DNA of 64,000 nucleotides from Meghimatium bilineatum (GCA_034231615.1 CM067310.1:2458010-2522009), one strand, 5' to 3'. Counted from the stretch's first letter, positions 11,961 through 23,119 are shown. A program made the numbers and translations. The notes: a model not told the origin generated them from the sequence alone.

Positions 11961-12106
11961 TAAGTGATTCACTCAGGTGCCTTGTCGGCTTCTGGATGCA
12001 AATGTCTATATATAATATATTCGAAAATCCGATCAATCGGCTCTACGACAATTTAAGACATGAGTAGCACCGAATGATCGGCTTGCCGGAGTGAATCTCT
12101 TAAAAG
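11961..12106. mobile_element. Small inverted-repeat element 3' of the giant ORF
   Basis: AAGTGATTCACTCAGGTGCC is mirrored by GGCTTGCCGGAGTGAATCTC. It ends about 55 bp past the ORF stop. Confidence 0.5.
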
Positions 12107-12159
12107 TCAAGTTTTGTCATTATTTTAGACATATTATTTTCACGTTTTGGGTTAGTCAT

Positions 12160-15100
12160 TTAATGATACAATTTGTGTCTCCGTCGAATGTGCTGTCCGG
12201 GCTGTGACTTATCTAGCGTCTCACACTGTGGTTGGTAGTTTAATGCAGTGTTGTTTGCGGTGGAAGCGTGCATATTTTTATGTTGGTTGGTGATTTGATG
12301 AAACGCCGTTGTGGAATGACAATTATGTGGTGGCTTTTGCGGTTTTTGCTGAGATTTCTGTTTCGCTAGTTGTTGGTAAGAATATTGATCCTTTTTTAAT
12401 GTTTGAGATGTTCGTGGAATGTTTATGATTGACGATGGATTATCAAAGATTGCTGAAGCTGAGAAATCATCGGTTGTATTGTGAAAAGTTGATAAAGTAT
12501 CAGCTATTGAGTCACTGGTGACTTCCAGGGTTTCAATATTAGGTGAAATCGGTATGTGCGGGTTCTGTGTCACTGTCTCTCTTGCAAAAAATTTCTGAAA
12601 CAGTGGAAACACTGTCATGTTTACGTGACACGGATCCAGAAGTGGAGCTTCATTTGTATTCCAAGCTTGAGTATGTTTACCTGCGTTAGATTTTCCTATG
12701 TTGCTTGGAGAAGTCCTATCTTGTGCTCTTGCTAACGTGGCTTCCCTTCTTTTCGTATTTTTAGCGACTGGGGATGTTTTAGGGAACGAAGTCTGCAATC
12801 GTGAGTTATTCTCACCAAATCTGTAAACTTTGGGAACCACTGTTTTCACGCGATTTACAGGTGAATATTTGCGTTGGTAAGAGTGTCGAGACTTTTGTAA
12901 TGCTTCAATTCTGCTTGCACGTTGTAATTTCTTGCCATCAATGGTTGTTTTAACACAGATGAGGGGCGGTGATGTTAAGTTTTGGCTTAATGAATTAACA
13001 TTAGTACATTGGGGTTTGGAATCCATCGATAACTCTAGGTTATTGCCATCTGGCAGACGATTCTTAAGAACGCTTGGAAAATGTAAGAAATTGTGTGTGT
13101 CTTTCGGTGAGACTGCCCGTGATGACTTCTTGTTGATTTTGTAATTTTGAAAAACTATATTGCTTCGGTGATCAACTCTACGCGTACCTTGATCACCTCT
13201 ACGCGTACCTTGATCACCTATATGTGCACCTTGATCACCTATATGTGCACCTTGGTCCCCCATTAGTACATCTGTATCACACACATGTGTCCCAAATTGC
13301 ACTCGCTTCCTGGCATCACTTGGGACAGGTTGTCCCTTTGCATCACTTCCACTCAATGTAACTTTTTGATGCTCACTTCCAACCACATTTGCATATTTGG
13401 ACTTCACACATTCTGATTTATGAGAAGGGTATTGTTCTGTTGTTCTCATTACCTGTAATTTGTGATTCTTTGAGTTGATATTTCTGCTCACCACTGCTTT
13501 CCGATTACACGCCCCTGAGTGTTCAGGCTTCTCTTGTATTACGGAACTGAAATTCATTTCTTTGAGTTTTCTAACTTGTGTGGAGTATTTTCTTTGCCCG
13601 ACTTTGCTAAGCCCACAATTTCCATTCATCATATACTTTCCTTGTTGTTCCTGTACGTTGTGTGAATAAGAAATGTCCTTATGTCCATACATATCAAAGT
13701 CTGTATGTTGTTTTCTTTTCTCTACCTGCGTATGTTTCTTCTGATGCACACATTCATGACAGGATAGCACAGAGTTACAAGATGGAGTATGCTTCAATAT
13801 CGGGGTATATGCCAGATTTTGATTGGTTTTGTAACCAAAATTCTTTGAAGAACTCGATGAAAACTGTGATCGCTGACAAGCTGTGCCAAAGTTTCGTAAA
13901 ATGTTTGGTTTACGCGTGTTAGGCAACTTGCGGTTATGAGAATGTGCGAAAAGATGATTTGCCGGTGAATTAAGCCGACGGCTAAAATTGTGAACTAATT
14001 CTGGTCGTGTTTTTGTTCTCCCAGTGTTGCCCATAAAACGTAAATAATTTGTACATGTACGATCAATTGAACCGTTACGCCGAGTTCTACTTTTGGGACT
14101 AGTCTTAGCTAAAGTGTAATTTCTAAAAAGTCTTGTGGGCGATGAGCTCGGTAAGTTTCTGCGATAAAGTCCAGAAGGATTTATGGACATCGTACGAGAA
14201 TTATCCTTGTGGTCGAACACAGGTCTTCCGTACGTTCTTAGCCGGCGTGTTTTGATCTGACGAGCCTGTCTCCCTTTGCATTGAATGCTTTTTGGTGGGG
14301 ATGTTTTGTTAACCGATTTTGAAAAAGTTTTTTTTTTATCTGGACTAGTATACACTCGATAAGATTTGCTAGGAGCTTCTGGTCTAATACAGAAAGAAAC
14401 CAAAGATTTCTCCCTTTTTTTCCCACGGGGACTATGTTTGTTAGCAGAGATAGCCCCTAAACCTCGTCTGTTATATTTATATGACAATGGAGAAGAGGTT
14501 TTAAACTTGACACTTGCCTGCCGTTCTATGTTTTTAACGGCGCGATGTACCGTAGGTCTGCACGGATGTGAACAAGAAATGTTTGCTTTTCTATTATCGT
14601 GAATACATTTATTATTGCTAGACATCCCGCTTGCTTTGACTTTCATGCAACTATATTGTTTCTTCATGTTTCTTTTACTTGCGATTGTAGCAGTTTTACA
14701 GCTATGTTTCGATGTTCCATGTATGTTTTCCACATTGAGCTGATCTTGTACAAAATTGACAGTTTTGTTCCGATCTTGCTGCTTAGAATTTGTGAATTTT
14801 GGTTGGCGTGCTTCCATTTCTAAAGGGTCTACTGTTTGTTTATTGGTTTTCAGAGTTTTTGATGGTTTCTGCAGAAATTGTGTGTGGTATACGTTCTGGG
14901 GGTGCGTGTTTTGCACACATCGAATCATGTCATTATCATGCAACTCTGAACTGTGGTCAGATCTGTAGATGGATTCAAATATCAGGTTAGAGAAACTGCG
15001 AGAGTTTGAGTTCAATTCTTCTTGTGTTATATCATCTGATATTGTTTCTTCAGGTGCAATTGTGATGTAATTTTCACACGTACAGGTATTTCTCGGCTCT

Positions 15101-18100
15101 GTGATTACATCCTGTTCATTGGCTGACATGTATTCTGATCTGAGATCTGGAATATTGCGCTGTTTTTCAGTTGGTTTACGGTACTTGTGTACATGATAAT
15201 CAGTGTCTACATTCTTGGAATAGTAGTCTGGATTCCACGGAATGACAGACATTGTGTTAGAATCGCTTTCCATGCATGTGATACTGTCAATGGCTTGAAT
15301 TTGTTTAGAGACATGACCGTAATTATCGTATGTAATAACAGGATAGCAGTTGCCTGCATCATTAGCAGACGTCTTGTCTGACTGCAAGTGCATGTCGTTT
15401 CTATTCTCCATGGCGGGAGAAACGTTAAATGTTTTGTTTAAGATATGATTGTAATTTTTCTTTCTCTCGTCTTTTTTATAATTATTTCTTAGACATTTTT
15501 TCCTGCCTTGCATGTTCATTTTGTTTCTTTGTTTAGATATGCTTATGCGAGGTGCTGGTTTCCTATCACACCATTTGAATGGACACCCTGTGTCCTCGAT
15601 ACTCGCCATTTCGTCTATGTTAATTATCTCATTCGGTTCAGAAATTTTCCATCTTGAAAAAGATTGATGCACCTGCTTGGGGTCAAATCTTGTCACTTTA
15701 ACCATCGGCTCATTTGTGAGAAATAAACGGTTACAAAAGTCGTTTTCGTGGACGAACGATGATTTTCCCCATTGATCGTCGTTACGTGAATCTGACGTTT
15801 TCTCACTGCTTATATATGAGTAATTCGACCAAGAGCTGGAGGAATGTAACCTAGGAGAAATTGGGTTCGAGACTGACGCAGGGGGCAATTTCTTTTGGTT
15901 ATAAGGCCAATGAACATTTTGAGCGTCCTCCAGTACATGCACTTTATCATCAGGCAGTGTGTCTAAAGTTTTAGTGACCCGGATATCATCCAGTTCTGTG
16001 AGGCGTAGGCCTCTACTTTTCCCACTTTTGGGGAGTATTTCCATGTATGAAACCTGTTCCCCCTCTAATTGGATTGAGGGCGGCGAGCCGTTTAGTTGTA
16101 CCGGATGTTTGTTCAAACAGAATTGGTGGAATTTTTCCTCTGCTTCAGGTGTCAAATACTTCAGATAATCACTGTCTGCCATATTTACATCACTAGACCT
16201 GTGAAACGGACATGATTGTTGTACAGATTTAGGATTATAGTCTTTGTTATGTCTGGGTGTACTGTCTAAATAATGTGGATCTTCGCTGTGGTAGAAACTT
16301 TCTGGCACATTATCTCGCAAGACTACAGAATCTTGAGAAGTCAAAGTATCATTGTTCGTTATATTTCTACTATTATCTACACCTCTTTCATTTGATTCGT
16401 CATACTGTTTTTCAGTTTTGAATGTCCAATCTTGATTACCAGTCATTTCTAAGAATGTACAACTTGCAGGTGACAAATTGGGCAATGTGTCCATCTGAAG
16501 CGGAGGACTTTTTATTAATTGGTATTCACCAGGTACAATCTGAGTATTTCCAGGTCTGGCTGCTGTTTGGTGTGATGGAGCGTTGAATCTTGATGTTGTA
16601 GTATGTTGGTTACTCTGAGTATCCCCAGGTCTGGCTGCTGTTTGGTGTGATGGAGCGTTGAATCTTGATGTTGTAGGAAGTTGGTTAATCTGAGTATCCC
16701 CAAGTCTGGCTGCTGTTTGGTGTGATGGAGCGTTGAATCTTGATGTTGTAGGAAGTTGGTTAATCTGAGTATCCCCAAGTCTGGCTGCTGTTTGGTGTGA
16801 TGGAGCGTTGAATCGTGATGTTGTAGGAAGTTGAGTATCCCCAAGTCTGGCTGCTGTTTGGTGTGATGGAGCGTTTAATCTTGATGTTGTAGGAAGTTGG
16901 TTAATCGGAGTATCCCCAAGTCTGGCTGCTGTTTGGTGTGATGGAGCGTTGAATCTTGATGTTGTAGGAAGTTGGTTAATCGGAGTATCCCAAGGTCTGG
17001 CTGATGTTTGGTGTGATGGAGCGTTGAATCTTGATGTTGTAGGAAGTTGGTTAATCTGAGTATCCCCGTGTCTGGCTGCTGTTTGGTGTGATAGATCGTT
17101 GAATCTTAATGCTGTAGGAAGTTGGTTAATATCGTCATATTCATTTAAATATCTAACGATATGTGGCTGGCCTGATGGCGTGGTCAGTTTCACCAGCATT
17201 ATCTTTGAATTGTCTGGACCCAATGTATCCCCATGTTGCTCTCTGTAATAGCTACCATCAAAGGATTCCAGCTCTGTCCTACTGACCAATTCCTCAGCCA
17301 TGTACAGACTTGTTAGAGATCTAGTTTGAGTAGCTACTGAATTGATTGTGCTCTTGTCGCTGAAACTTTTGTTGAAAGCCAGAACAATTATTTTACTACC
17401 AGACACTTCTATGGTCTCCACTGATGACCGAGAACAGGTGTTGTCCTTCAGACCCATAGATACCGTGCCAGGAATATAATTCTCTCCTGGCAGCCGTGGA
17501 CGTTCATAACAGCTGTCATTCTGAGTGTCTGTCAAGCATGTATTCTCATCCATCCAATCGGTGCATTCCGTGCGTTTTAAAATTGATGAAAGTTGGAGTT
17601 GATTTGAATCCTTACGAACAGGTGTATCAACCACATGAGACAAAGTCGGACTACTGAGACTGTCATCGTACTCGTTTTGTGTGGTTTCCAGTGGGTGTTC
17701 AATTTGTGGTCGACGTATTGTAGATTCCAATAACTCACTCTGTTTTGAGATGGACAAGAATTGTTGCAAGAGTTTGACTTTCGTGTCATCCCATGGTCGT
17801 TGCTTGATCTCATCCAGAAGTATTTTCTGATCTATTTGATACTGAAGCTTCCTTTGCTGCGTCAAATACGGAATCTCCTCAACTTCATACTGATTGTCCT
17901 GACCACGGGAGACATTGAAGTCTCGGTGTTCTTGTCCGGATACACCAGGCAGACTTACTGACAACGATGATGCTCTTTTGAAGTTAGACGAGGATGAGAA
18001 CCGTGATTGTACGTTTGGACATGCTAAGTCCAAGTCACTGCTGGTGTCACTCTCGGACAATATTGATTGGTTGTTTAAGTTCTCCGCAACAGATACAGTC

Positions 18101-21100
18101 GAACGTTTGTATTGCCATTTATTAGTTCTTTGTTTTATAGATCTTAGTTTGTTTTCACCTTTTTCATTAACCGTGATCTCTTGAATGACATGTGGATGCT
18201 GTGACAAGACAAGAACTTTTTCTCTTGGATTTGTTGTCACAGATTTCATGTTCTTGGATAGCATGATTCTGTTATTTGCTCCATTGTTGGCAATACTGTT
18301 GGTGGCACAAATCTTCATTTTCCTGCTAACTTCTGATACATGCCTGGCATCTTCATTCGGACCTGTATCTCCTGTTAAAGAACTTTTACCAATCGATTCA
18401 TTCTTCCTATCAACATGCAACTGGTCATCAGTTTTATGGTCTTTTAGATTTTGGTACCTGCAGACTGACCAATGATCTGCATTTGGTTGATAATGAAGAG
18501 ATTGTACTGTTCGACTATTTTGTGTTCCTTCAAATGAATCGTCTTTGCTATTATTTTTGTGATCAATGATTTCAGCATAATTTGACTTGAACTCATGAAA
18601 GCGCGCCTCATCCAGAGTTGATATTTCGCTGTCGTTCCTAGAATACCTTTGACCATCTTCAACTTCTCTTGGAGTGATGCTAATATCTCTTGTCAAATTT
18701 GCATTTCTGAACCGACTTTTAACAATATTTAGAAGCTTGCAAACACTTTTATCATTGATGGCCAATGTTTTTCCGTACTTTCTATGTAAATAATCTGCGA
18801 TGGTAGCAGCGCCAAACGTTTTTGGAGAAGCATTGCAACGTGTTTTTGAATGTGAAAAATGTATCCCATTTGATATTTGAGGAAATTGTCCCAGAGATAT
18901 TGGGCTTTGATTGTTTTGTATTTCTGGACACATATTATTGGTGTTTGAAAGCTTGTAATTCGATCCTTGTTTCCAAACTGTGTCTTTTACATTTTCTTCT
19001 CTCTTTTTCTCAACACAATCTCGTACAACATCTTTTCTAAACGCATCAATCGATGTTTTCTGTGCTGTGTTTATACTATTCCCTATTGTGTCCATTACCT
19101 GAACATTCTTCGAACTTTGTATGCAGTTACCAATATATTCTTCAAAAGGCTCAACTAGTTTTAATAAAACTCTTGGCTTGTGTCCCTCAATGACATTAAT
19201 GCGTGCATCCATGTAAAGCCGGTTCTCTTGACTGTCGCTTCTGATTGGTGTGTGATGTGCTCTGAACACATTTCTTCTTAATTTACTTCTTTTACTGTTG
19301 TTTGCCACCTTTGAGGTGTTGTAGTAATTACAGGCACCTTGTATATTGTCTAGGGCATCCAGGTCGGATAATCCAAGATGCATGCAGAAATCTGTACGAG
19401 ATGAACAGTCTTCTGCAAGTGATTCGTCTCTGCTAGGAATTTGCTGTTTTCTTTGGTACGACCACTTTAAGGCTGCTGGTAACTTAGGTATGGATGATTG
19501 TTCTTCCGGTTTGCGAAGAAGGTCACACTGATCTAAACGTTGATCCTGCTGACGACTACTGATGAAAAAAGGAAAGTGATTATTTCCTTCTGGATAGTTA
19601 CTACATTTGGTTCTCTTGTCTGTTTCTCGAGTATATAACCTACGTGTGTCTATGGAAGTATCCAGGCTTCTGTCTACGGCAGCACCAGCTCGTGTGCCTA
19701 TGCGAGCATCCAGGCTTGTGTATATGGAAGTATCCAGGCTTCTGTCTACGGCAGCACCCGTTTGTGTGCCTATGCGAGCATCCAGGCTTGTGTATATGGA
19801 AGCGTTGATACTTGTGTCTATGGGGGCATTCATACTTGTGTTTATGAGAGTATGCAGACGTGTATCTATAGGAGCATCCAGGCTTGTGTCTGCGGGAACA
19901 TCCACATATGTGTCTACGAAAGCACCCAGACTTATGCTCTGTTTGTGAAAGACATTTGATGTGTGGCCATATTCTGACGGAACTAGAGATGCGTGCTGCC
20001 TGCGATGATCCATACGAGTGGATGTTGGAGAGGACACATTACTTTTACACTTTTCCATATCTTTGATTGTGCTTCTAATCAGTACTTTTAGCTCGTTAGA
20101 GCAATCGTTGAGACTGACTAATGTGTTTTGCTGTTTGTGTTTGCTCATTGGATGTCCGTACGTTGGCAGCCAATCAAACTCGCTTCCTTTTGTACCACTA
20201 TTGTGTCTGTCGTTTGCTATTTGACTTCCGGACTGATCACCAGAAGTAATTCCTGGCAGCGTAAATGTTCGAAAATTCTGGTCAGAATCACGCGCTGCAG
20301 AACATTGCCTGAATGTGATTCGCTGTTGTCTACTAGTCTCGTGCAGACACTTCTCAGAATAAGTGCTCGTGTTTCCAGGAACTTTTTCTGTGGGTGGTGT
20401 ATAATGAAGAGCGTTAGCCGAGTTTCCATACTTGTCATTGCTAGGAGCGGATAGCGTCATGACAGAATCTAAGATAGATGTAAGGTCATACTCTGCGAGG
20501 GCGTGCTTCTCGTGGGCACACTGCGTGCGTTGTATGTGACTGCTTGAATACTGTCTCGTACACGAGGAACGAGTGTTGAAGCGACTCTGGAAATGATGTT
20601 CTTGCTGGACTGAATGTAGAACATCCTGTTCACTTTCTATACAATGTGTTCTAGTGCTGCATGTTCTAGACAGTTGGTTCTCAGATCTGTGTTTCTTGTA
20701 CATGGAAAGAAATCTATGTTGGTCTGATAGACTTCGCATTCGATTAGCATTGCTGTACAACGAGGCAGCATTTGGCGGCTGATGTCCGCGGCCGTTGTTG
20801 GACAGAGAGAATGTATTTAACTGTAGAGAGCTTTTCGACAGTGTACCTGTATTCATGTCAACAGCAGAATTCGTGACGTTCTTATCAAGATTTCTGGAAC
20901 AATTTATTTTGTTAGATTGGTGTGAGGACCTATATTCAGACTGTAATCTGGACAAGAAAATCAGTGCATGTTTGCAGAACACCGACGATAGATCATCTCC
21001 AGGTGCCTGGCGTCTATTCAGCAAGAACTTATCCCCGCTATACAGACTTGAAACACTTTTATTACTACAAACAGCAGATTTATCCCACAGGAAATCGTCA

Positions 21101-21510
21101 AACAGATCATGGTCTAGCAGCAGTCTAAAGACACACCTGCCACATGTCTTATTTGAAGGATAGCTGGTAGAGTCTTCAGCAGGAACATGATGGTCATCTC
21201 TTGGATAAACACCTGCACCAATCACTTGAACACAAGCTGGAGCTTGTGCATTTAGTATATTAATTCTTCGAGCAGGAGCGTTTAGTGGTTTCTCAGCGTC
21301 AGTTTTGGCGAGAGTGTAAGAATGTGCAGTTGAGCACTGTACATTGGTGTGTTCGCAATCATTGTTCTGTTCAACGTTACTAACCATGTATGAGCTGCCT
21401 TGAGGTTCTGATGTTTTATCGTTAAGATGTAAAGTAACTTCTCTATAATCAGCAGTACCCGCACACGATATGCATTTATGTTGAATTTCTGTCTTCTCTG
21501 AATGTCCCAT
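12160..21510 (-). CDS. Giant single-frame ORF, unrecognised disordered protein (3,116 aa from first ATG)
   Basis: The frame is open from 21651 to the TAA at 12160-12162. The first in-frame ATG is at 21508-21510, with G at -3 and G at +4, a strong start context. The codon at 21619-21621 is GTG, so starting there is unlikely; a TCTCAG acceptor-like site near 21615 leaves room for an upstream exon. I recognise no domain, signal peptide or membrane span. The protein is rich in Ser, Asn, Thr, Gln, His, Lys and Arg, and its last third is strongly basic with many Ser/Thr-Pro sites. Internal repeats are an octapeptide series (about residues 526-624), eight 25-residue units (1461-1662) and four GDQG heptads (2750-2782). 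All have periods divisible by three, which argues for selection on the protein. A helical stretch lies near 1213-1270. KRVQF (2735-2739) fits the RVxF docking motif for protein phosphatase 1. Function unknown; a scaffold or cytoskeletal role is a guess. No AATAAA was seen within 150 bp after the stop. Confidence 0.85.
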   Translation of the reverse strand: MGHSEKTEIQHKCISCAGTADYREVTLHLNDKTSEPQGSSYMVSNVEQNNDCEHTNVQCSTAHSYTLAKTDAEKPLNAPARRINILNAQAPACVQVIGAGVYPRDDHHVPAEDSTSYPSNKTCGRCVFRLLLDHDLFDDFLWDKSAVCSNKSVSSLYSGDKFLLNRRQAPGDDLSSVFCKHALIFLSRLQSEYRSSHQSNKINCSRNLDKNVTNSAVDMNTGTLSKSSLQLNTFSLSNNGRGHQPPNAASLYSNANRMRSLSDQHRFLSMYKKHRSENQLSRTCSTRTHCIESEQDVLHSVQQEHHFQSRFNTRSSCTRQYSSSHIQRTQCAHEKHALAEYDLTSILDSVMTLSAPSNDKYGNSANALHYTPPTEKVPGNTSTYSEKCLHETSRQQRITFRQCSAARDSDQNFRTFTLPGITSGDQSGSQIANDRHNSGTKGSEFDWLPTYGHPMSKHKQQNTLVSLNDCSNELKVLIRSTIKDMEKCKSNVSSPTSTRMDHRRQHASLVPSEYGHTSNVFHKQSISLGAFVDTYVDVPADTSLDAPIDTRLHTLINTSMNAPIDTSINASIYTSLDARIGTQTGAAVDRSLDTSIYTSLDARIGTRAGAAVDRSLDTSIDTRRLYTRETDKRTKCSNYPEGNNHFPFFISSRQQDQRLDQCDLLRKPEEQSSIPKLPAALKWSYQRKQQIPSRDESLAEDCSSRTDFCMHLGLSDLDALDNIQGACNYYNTSKVANNSKRSKLRRNVFRAHHTPIRSDSQENRLYMDARINVIEGHKPRVLLKLVEPFEEYIGNCIQSSKNVQVMDTIGNSINTAQKTSIDAFRKDVVRDCVEKKREENVKDTVWKQGSNYKLSNTNNMCPEIQNNQSPISLGQFPQISNGIHFSHSKTRCNASPKTFGAATIADYLHRKYGKTLAINDKSVCKLLNIVKSRFRNANLTRDISITPREVEDGQRYSRNDSEISTLDEARFHEFKSNYAEIIDHKNNSKDDSFEGTQNSRTVQSLHYQPNADHWSVCRYQNLKDHKTDDQLHVDRKNESIGKSSLTGDTGPNEDARHVSEVSRKMKICATNSIANNGANNRIMLSKNMKSVTTNPREKVLVLSQHPHVIQEITVNEKGENKLRSIKQRTNKWQYKRSTVSVAENLNNQSILSESDTSSDLDLACPNVQSRFSSSSNFKRASSLSVSLPGVSGQEHRDFNVSRGQDNQYEVEEIPYLTQQRKLQYQIDQKILLDEIKQRPWDDTKVKLLQQFLSISKQSELLESTIRRPQIEHPLETTQNEYDDSLSSPTLSHVVDTPVRKDSNQLQLSSILKRTECTDWMDENTCLTDTQNDSCYERPRLPGENYIPGTVSMGLKDNTCSRSSVETIEVSGSKIIVLAFNKSFSDKSTINSVATQTRSLTSLYMAEELVSRTELESFDGSYYREQHGDTLGPDNSKIMLVKLTTPSGQPHIVRYLNEYDDINQLPTALRFNDLSHQTAARHGDTQINQLPTTSRFNAPSHQTSARPWDTPINQLPTTSRFNAPSHQTAARLGDTPINQLPTTSRLNAPSHQTAARLGDTQLPTTSRFNAPSHQTAARLGDTQINQLPTTSRFNAPSHQTAARLGDTQINQLPTTSRFNAPSHQTAARPGDTQSNQHTTTSRFNAPSHQTAARPGNTQIVPGEYQLIKSPPLQMDTLPNLSPASCTFLEMTGNQDWTFKTEKQYDESNERGVDNSRNITNNDTLTSQDSVVLRDNVPESFYHSEDPHYLDSTPRHNKDYNPKSVQQSCPFHRSSDVNMADSDYLKYLTPEAEEKFHQFCLNKHPVQLNGSPPSIQLEGEQVSYMEILPKSGKSRGLRLTELDDIRVTKTLDTLPDDKVHVLEDAQNVHWPYNQKKLPPASVSNPISPRLHSSSSWSNYSYISSEKTSDSRNDDQWGKSSFVHENDFCNRLFLTNEPMVKVTRFDPKQVHQSFSRWKISEPNEIINIDEMASIEDTGCPFKWCDRKPAPRISISKQRNKMNMQGRKKCLRNNYKKDERKKNYNHILNKTFNVSPAMENRNDMHLQSDKTSANDAGNCYPVITYDNYGHVSKQIQAIDSITCMESDSNTMSVIPWNPDYYSKNVDTDYHVHKYRKPTEKQRNIPDLRSEYMSANEQDVITEPRNTCTCENYITIAPEETISDDITQEELNSNSRSFSNLIFESIYRSDHSSELHDNDMIRCVQNTHPQNVYHTQFLQKPSKTLKTNKQTVDPLEMEARQPKFTNSKQQDRNKTVNFVQDQLNVENIHGTSKHSCKTATIASKRNMKKQYSCMKVKASGMSSNNKCIHDNRKANISCSHPCRPTVHRAVKNIERQASVKFKTSSPLSYKYNRRGLGAISANKHSPRGKKREKSLVSFCIRPEAPSKSYRVYTSPDKKKTFSKSVNKTSPPKSIQCKGRQARQIKTRRLRTYGRPVFDHKDNSRTMSINPSGLYRRNLPSSSPTRLFRNYTLAKTSPKSRTRRNGSIDRTCTNYLRFMGNTGRTKTRPELVHNFSRRLNSPANHLFAHSHNRKLPNTRKPNILRNFGTACQRSQFSSSSSKNFGYKTNQNLAYTPILKHTPSCNSVLSCHECVHQKKHTQVEKRKQHTDFDMYGHKDISYSHNVQEQQGKYMMNGNCGLSKVGQRKYSTQVRKLKEMNFSSVIQEKPEHSGACNRKAVVSRNINSKNHKLQVMRTTEQYPSHKSECVKSKYANVVGSEHQKVTLSGSDAKGQPVPSDARKRVQFGTHVCDTDVLMGDQGAHIGDQGAHIGDQGTRRGDQGTRRVDHRSNIVFQNYKINKKSSRAVSPKDTHNFLHFPSVLKNRLPDGNNLELSMDSKPQCTNVNSLSQNLTSPPLICVKTTIDGKKLQRASRIEALQKSRHSYQRKYSPVNRVKTVVPKVYRFGENNSRLQTSFPKTSPVAKNTKRREATLARAQDRTSPSNIGKSNAGKHTQAWNTNEAPLLDPCHVNMTVFPLFQKFFARETVTQNPHIPISPNIETLEVTSDSIADTLSTFHNTTDDFSASAIFDNPSSIINIPRTSQTLKKDQYSYQQLAKQKSQQKPQKPPHNCHSTTAFHQITNQHKNMHASTANNTALNYQPQCETLDKSQPGQHIRRRHKLYH
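13165..13262 (-). repeat. 21-bp coding repeat (GDQG heptads)
   Basis: Four to five heptads GDQGAHI / GDQGTRR lie in the basic C-terminal third of the giant ORF, just after its RVQF motif. Confidence 0.85.
16525..17130 (-). repeat. 75-bp in-frame coding repeat, 8 units
   Basis: Eight 25-residue units containing LPTTSRFNAPSHQTAAR lie inside the giant ORF. One unit lacks 9 bp (three residues), which keeps the frame. The outermost unit is the most diverged. Confidence 0.9.
19640..19940 (-). repeat. 24-bp coding repeat (octapeptide series)
   Basis: Diverged units of the type DTSLDAPI are followed by two longer units containing IGTRAGAAVDRSLDTSI. Frame is kept throughout. Confidence 0.8.
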
Positions 21511-21757
21511 AACTATATTGCATTGGTGGTTAGCTTGTCTTGAAAAGAGTTTGTCCGCAAAATGTGTTTGTCTTAAGAGCGTTGGCTTGTACGTGCATTG
21601 GTGAGCACATATCTGAGACACACAATGCGCGTGATTGCCTACGGATGCGTGTCAGTCTAACAAACTTTCAATCTGAAACAGTCAATATATTTGTGTGATA
21701 TTTATATCTCATTGAAACGTATTCATCAATGTACCAGTTCTTCTTCTATGTACGCTC

Positions 21758-22075
21758 TCAAGCTCCGGCGGATTAGCAGGATGTAGTCAAGAGAACGAAG
21801 TGTCTCATACTCCAGCGGATTAGCAGGATGTAATCCGGAGAACAAAATGTCTCATACTCCAGCGGATTAGCAGGATGTAATCCGGAGAACAAAATGTCTC
21901 ATACTCCAGCGGATTAGCAGGATGTAATCCGGAGAACGAATTCTCTCATACTCCAGCGGATTAGCAGGATGTAGTCCAGAGAACGAAATGAGCTGTGATT
22001 GTTTACAGCTTAGTTGTGATATCCGTATCTGTCGACGTAACACATCCGGCTTCAGCATGGCTGTCTGGACCACCG
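21758..22075 (+). repeat. Dispersed repeat B with a 47-bp tandem expansion
   Basis: Five units of TCTCATACTCCAGCGGATTA then GCAGGATGTAATCCGGAGAA (21765-21990), followed by the family's GAACGAAATGAGCTGTG end. It lies just upstream of the giant ORF. Confidence 0.88.
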
Positions 22076-22376
22076 TAACCCTATATAAGATGAGATAGCC
22101 GGTTCCACCCCAAACCTCCTTTGTCGCTTTCTTCTACAAGCATGTCAAGTAAACATTATTTATATTTATTTTTCACTCTTAGGTAGCGGAAACACACAAA
22201 TATTATGTATCACTGATTTTAAAGTGTACACATATGGTAAAGGATTGACTTACTTGTGCTCAAGTTTCATCATATGCATCAGTCCCCCTTCCTTCAACAG
22301 AATGAAAGGTTACCTGACGAGAACATCTATTGTGGCGCACAGCTCCGTAGCTCCAAACCATGATCGTCTTCAATAA

Positions 22377-22574
22377 AGTCCTTTCAACAGAATTAATTAG
22401 GCCTTCATTCGTAAAGTTGTTGATTATTGTGGTGCTTTCGGTTTGTCACTATTTACATACTTGGAGTAGCCTTGGCTAATTATGTTATGCTATTCCAAGT
22501 AGGCCTATTAGTGACCAACGGAACTCACGAGAATAATCAAGAAAAGGAATGAATGAAGGCCTAATTAATTCTGC
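22377..22574. mobile_element. Foldback MITE family, copy 3
   Basis: Left arm CTTTCAACAGAATTAATTAG, right arm GGCCTAATTAATTCTG, central CTTGGAGT...ATTCCAAG. The right tip is lost. Confidence 0.8.
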
Positions 22575-22819
22575 GATCATGTATTCTATACTGCGGACGA
22601 TATCGCCTGTATTAAGCCTTCAACCTCCTGAATACAAGGCTAATTCAAGGCTAAACATGTACGCCACGCTGATCACAAAATGCTGGGAGGGTGGTTGTTA
22701 TAGAGATTTTTTTATTGGCAGCCAGAGGTCTCCAACTAACACACAGTGGCGTGCAATGATTTGAGACACAACCGCGTAACTGGCAATTCTGTACAAACAC
22801 ATTTCGGTAAAATCTATCT

Positions 22820-22850
22820 GTCTGTCACTCCGTCCGTCTGTCTGTCTGTC

Positions 22851-22934
<84 letters not shown>
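22820..22934. repeat. Microsatellites (TCTG)n and (TA)n
   Basis: A short TCTG/CCGT run is followed by about 41 TA dinucleotides. Confidence 0.97.
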
Positions 22935-22938
<4 letters not shown>

Positions 22939-23119
22939 TTCTATCTCTATATATCTATCAATCTGCTTCCTGCCCTACATGAACTGTATTTGTTTTGGTT
23001 GTGTGTGCCCCTGTAACCACAAAACGGAGTTGGTGCACAGATCGCTGTGTCCACGTTTCCTGATGTTTGTCCGTTTTGGTCTTTAAAGTGGTGTTTCTCA
23101 AAACTTAAGACTTTATTCT

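Noticed and set aside
21511..21621. Start of the giant ORF at 21621
   Set aside because: That codon is GTG. The first ATG is at 21510, with a strong context; a spliced upstream exon remains possible.
22078..22145. TATA box (CTATATAAG) and ATG of a plus-strand gene
   Set aside because: The reading frame after the ATG closes within about 15 codons and no exon structure was found.
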